A stretch of 64,000 nt of DNA, from contig JAKTNV010000193.1 in assembly GCA_022747635.1 (NCBI GenBank), forward strand, positions 279,001 to 343,000, in the 5' to 3' direction. Shown here one piece after another: positions 60,621-64,000 of this stretch. Position 1 is the stretch's first letter; each line of letters opens with the position of its first letter. Under the pieces are notes generated by a model that worked only from the letters and a program-made list of their open reading frames with translations, searched no databases and was not told where the DNA came from. The DNA comes from Hetaerina americana (lineage: Eukaryota; Arthropoda; Insecta; Odonata; Calopterygidae). A program made the position numbers and the translations under genes.

Positions 60621-63600
60621 CAAAATTACACCATGAAGAGTATATCTGAGACTATCCGCGTACAGAGATTCTACGTACATATATGTACGTATCAACCAAG
60701 CAGCCTATTCAGAAAAGACTCGAAACTGGAATAGAGGAGGTACAGTCGTAGCCTCAACAAATCGTAAGGAATGCGTGAATGCAATTAATGAGACTAACTC
60801 GAGTACCTGGCGCCAAAAAACTCGCTGCTATTAAGTTCAACAGTTCCAATTCTTTCCTAAGTAGGCTCTCAGATCGTAAATCATTTCCTCGCTTGGCATC
60901 GTCCAACTTCATGGGCCGATAACCCGACCCTCACCTTACTGGAGTTAACCATAAAATGCCATTTGATTCAATAATTTTATATTTTAGAAGCTGCAAAATC
61001 TATTATTATGACAGTCAAAGTTTTGTCTAATTAAATGGTTAAATGTCTATATCTGAGCATTTTAATTTTTTTTATTTTTATCATTATGCCGATAGTATGA
61101 AGTGGTCACTTTGCAGTACAACTGAGGCAACAAAAATAAAATTTTCATCCTCGAGTTTACCCGCAGAAAAGTCTACCGATCAGCTTTGGGCAAATTGTGA
61201 GCCTGTACATTCTGAATTTCAAAAACATGTGTAGATAATTGATTGCAGCTGACATAAAAATGTATGAAAAACCAAATTTGTCAAAAATTACGTAGTTATT
61301 CAAGCGTTGATCCTTGAAAGTTTCTTTCAAAAATTGTGCATCGGCTATCATTCGGTATAAAAATTGCACCATGGCCCGTTGTAATGGTGTACTTGGCGTG
61401 AACATAGCATTCTCGTAGAAATCAGCTGACGCTTTTCCCTATTAGCGGTTTATCCTCCTCAAGGAACAATTTTTTCAATTCATTGCGTCATGTGACTTAC
61501 GGAGTACCTTTGAAACGTAAATACAATGCTAACACTTAAATAGCAGAATACAAATAGAGCTTACATTTCATTAAAAATTAATTTGTTAACACGAGGATAT
61601 CACAAAAAACTAAACGGACAATACTGTATCCACGGAAATCAGTGTCTTTTGTCACTATATCCTAATCAGTTGTTGTGGCAGTTGTTTACTTTAGTATTAG
61701 CATTTGTTAAGTAGTTGTTTACTTTTATAAAAATAATTTGACGATCCCCCAAAAGGCCAAAACTAAAAGTATCGAATAAAAGTAATTTCAAGTCATAAAT
61801 CTGAAAGAACACAACAGAAGTGGATCGGGATCGATGGGGTGCTTGAATATAATCGAAGGTTAGGTAAATTCAAGATTCTGCTTCATTTTCATTCAGCGTC
61901 AGATTGTTAGTCTTTCCGCGCTGATTCTTGTTCCGTTCTCGCTTATCTGAGATCGGAGGTGGTTATTTTCATCACAAATTGATGCATTGACCACTGGAAC
62001 AGGTTACTTAATGTATACAACACAAAATGGCCGAGTTATAGATTCAGCTCCTTTTAAGACTCGCCGATTAAATTGCTCCCCTCCCACGGCGCTCCCTTCT
62101 CCCGAAGAATCTCCTCCTCATTCAACTCTCTCTCTCTCTCCCTCCATTTGTCTCCTCTTATTTGTATTCTTTCCAGGCCTCATCATGTTTTTCATTCCAA
62201 CATTCCCCTTCGCCCGCACTTTTCCTTACAACTTACTTCGCGTCCAGCCCTTCATAATCGCCTGGCGGACAGCAGCACACATCGGAATACATTTTATCCG
62301 CAGGGAAAAAGACAGAAGAAAGAGGGAATGCAACATTGCCTCTCGCATAATTCTTTCCTGACGGTGGTCTCCATTCTGGTAATTCAGTCATAAATTGGCG
62401 AAGCACCATTTCTGGTATCGGAAGTCTTATTCCAGCAAAGAAAATGAAATTGATGGTAGTGTCTGATACCAGGCTTGCTTCAAGTCGACCGTTCGTGGTT
62501 CAAGAAATTAGTAGTGCTCGTCGACTGTGGAGTATACGTGAATTCACCGATAGATCTCAATTGGGTGGTCCACATCTTAGAGACCCACAGAGATTTTTTT
62601 TCTATCATTTTAAACTATTGCGGTACTCTTCGTGGTTTTGTTCAATTCGTTTCTCCTTTATGCAAATGGATAAAGTTTTAACAGGGAGTTAATTGAAAAG
62701 CATCAATGAAAATTTTGAGCAGGCATCAACCGATACATTAGTAACTGCGATACTCGTCAGGAATAATTTCACACTCAGTATGGTTTCAGAAACTCATTGG
62801 CAGCACAGGTTAGTTTGGTATTTCCGTCGTCGAAGCACATTTTCGATAAAATTTAAATCTCAACGTTTCACAGCCTGCTGAACAGGGACCAGATTATTTA
62901 ATTTTTATCTTATTTTACATTATTTCGATCAATTAAAATTGCTCATGATTATAGTGTACTAAATATCGGAACCCAGAGTTATATTGCAGTAAAATGTTAG
63001 TATTAAGTATTGCGGGATTACATTAAGTTCCCATTAATACATTACTGCGTAAGCAGATACTCTTGGAAACGTAGGTTAATTGATGCCATAGTTTCGATTT
63101 ATTTCAGTCTTCTTTTTATCGCTCCTTGGGCGAGCCCAACTCCCTTGGCAGCTGCTCTGCTGATCCATCCATTCAACCGGACCTGTTCCTTTTCCTCGAG
63201 GAAATTGGGTAGAATGAAGAGAATTTTTAATATCTTCATTCACATTTCATCCTTGTTTTAGAGATGCACTTTAATGGACTCTTAATCCCGTGAATCGTCA
63301 TGAGCCTCTTATACTCAATTTAGAATTATTCTCCGCACATTTTACGAATTTATTCATCGGAGTAATCACAAAAAATATGCTTCGATAAGAAGTTAAGCAT
63401 GACAAAATATTTCGTGCGTGTCATTTCTGAGTTAGTTGCCATATTATAGTCGTAATCATATGGAATATTTATTTTTTCGAGCGTTTATTATAGCCAGAAA
63501 ATTTCAGTTATTACTTTAAATTCCTTTAATTTGATCAATCGCTGAACTCCGTCAATGCGGTCACAAAGGTCCTTTCTTTTGTATTGCACACATATATTCT

Positions 63601-64000
63601 TCAGCAAACGTTTTCTGAATTTTTTTGTTCTTCTGTAATCTTTTTCTCAAAAATATTTCTATTGATAAGAATAGACTCATTAGGCCAGAGACGCCGAAGT
63701 CAACACGCACTTAATTTTCTGCGTAAGACAAACTGAGATTTATCTGTTTTTTATCCTTATAATAAATAATAATCTTCGTCATAGTTGAATACAGAGTATT
63801 TTTCTAAGGAAAATTGATCTTTCTTCCTTCACTTTACATTGTCACCAAATTAGTTTTTTCAAAGGATATGAGCATAGCTTAGAAAACTATGCCGGAATTT
63901 AATGGGTAGAAAGCTGTGTATTTAATTATCCCATCGATTTGAAATGAAATACATCTAAATGAATCTTCGTAATACAATCCAATGAAGCATTTGTGCATTA
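60621..64000. other. Unassigned, AT-rich
   Basis: Short ORFs only, including overlapping frames at 62444-62692 with no recognised product. A CT tract lies at 62130-62150. Confidence 0.45.

Noticed and set aside
1..64000. CRISPR array, prophage or bacterial operon
   Set aside because: No regularly spaced direct repeats and no dense gene arrays. All recognisable genes are eukaryotic transposon genes.

Overview
The window looks like a stretch of a large, gene-poor arthropod nuclear genome, most likely an insect. The base composition is moderately AT-rich. It carries mariner-type DNA transposons, decayed non-LTR retrotransposon pieces, several tRNA-derived SINE heads, simple-sequence arrays and scattered GC-rich polypurine/polypyrimidine islands. 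No bacterial operon, rRNA, functional tRNA, CRISPR array or recognisable host protein-coding gene is visible. The species cannot be named from the sequence.

Layout. Positions 1-8300 are unassigned DNA with purine-rich islands near 0.68-1.28 kb and 4.66-4.8 kb and a foldback repeat at 7991-8127. Positions 8300-10715 form a transposon nest. A decayed LINE reverse-transcriptase C-terminal piece on the plus strand (8300-8835) is followed by a full-length mariner (8878-10205) whose transposase is broken by one stop codon, and then by a decayed LINE reverse-transcriptase core on the minus strand (about 10340-10715). Positions 10.7-19.8 kb hold one SINE-like head (13.5 kb) and one purine island. At 19839-20017 lies a 77-bp-armed foldback whose inner part resembles a degenerate hammerhead ribozyme of the Penelope-like-element type. 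A purine island with strong G-quadruplex potential follows at 20.3-20.8 kb.

The second mariner (22573-23898, minus strand) is nearly identical to the first and keeps an uninterrupted 357-codon transposase with a complete D,D34D triad. It is the only convincing intact protein gene here. Positions 24-56 kb are mostly unassigned, with SINE-like heads at 34.4, 35.3, 41.9, 54.6 and 56.7 kb, a short repeat shared between 21.9 and 41.5 kb, strand-asymmetric islands, a G4-plus-hairpin site at 40.36-40.42 kb, a quasi-palindrome at 51.2 kb and an (AT)n array at 53.1 kb. Two tRNA-derived SINEs stand head to head at 57.0-57.4 kb and another lies at 60.3-60.6 kb.

Working together: the intact mariner could in principle mobilise itself and the broken copy, because their terminal inverted repeats are nearly the same. 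Nothing else forms a pathway. The most notable points are the recently active mariner pair, the ribozyme-like foldback, the nested LINE/mariner locus and the repeated GA-to-CT strand switches in the GC-rich islands.
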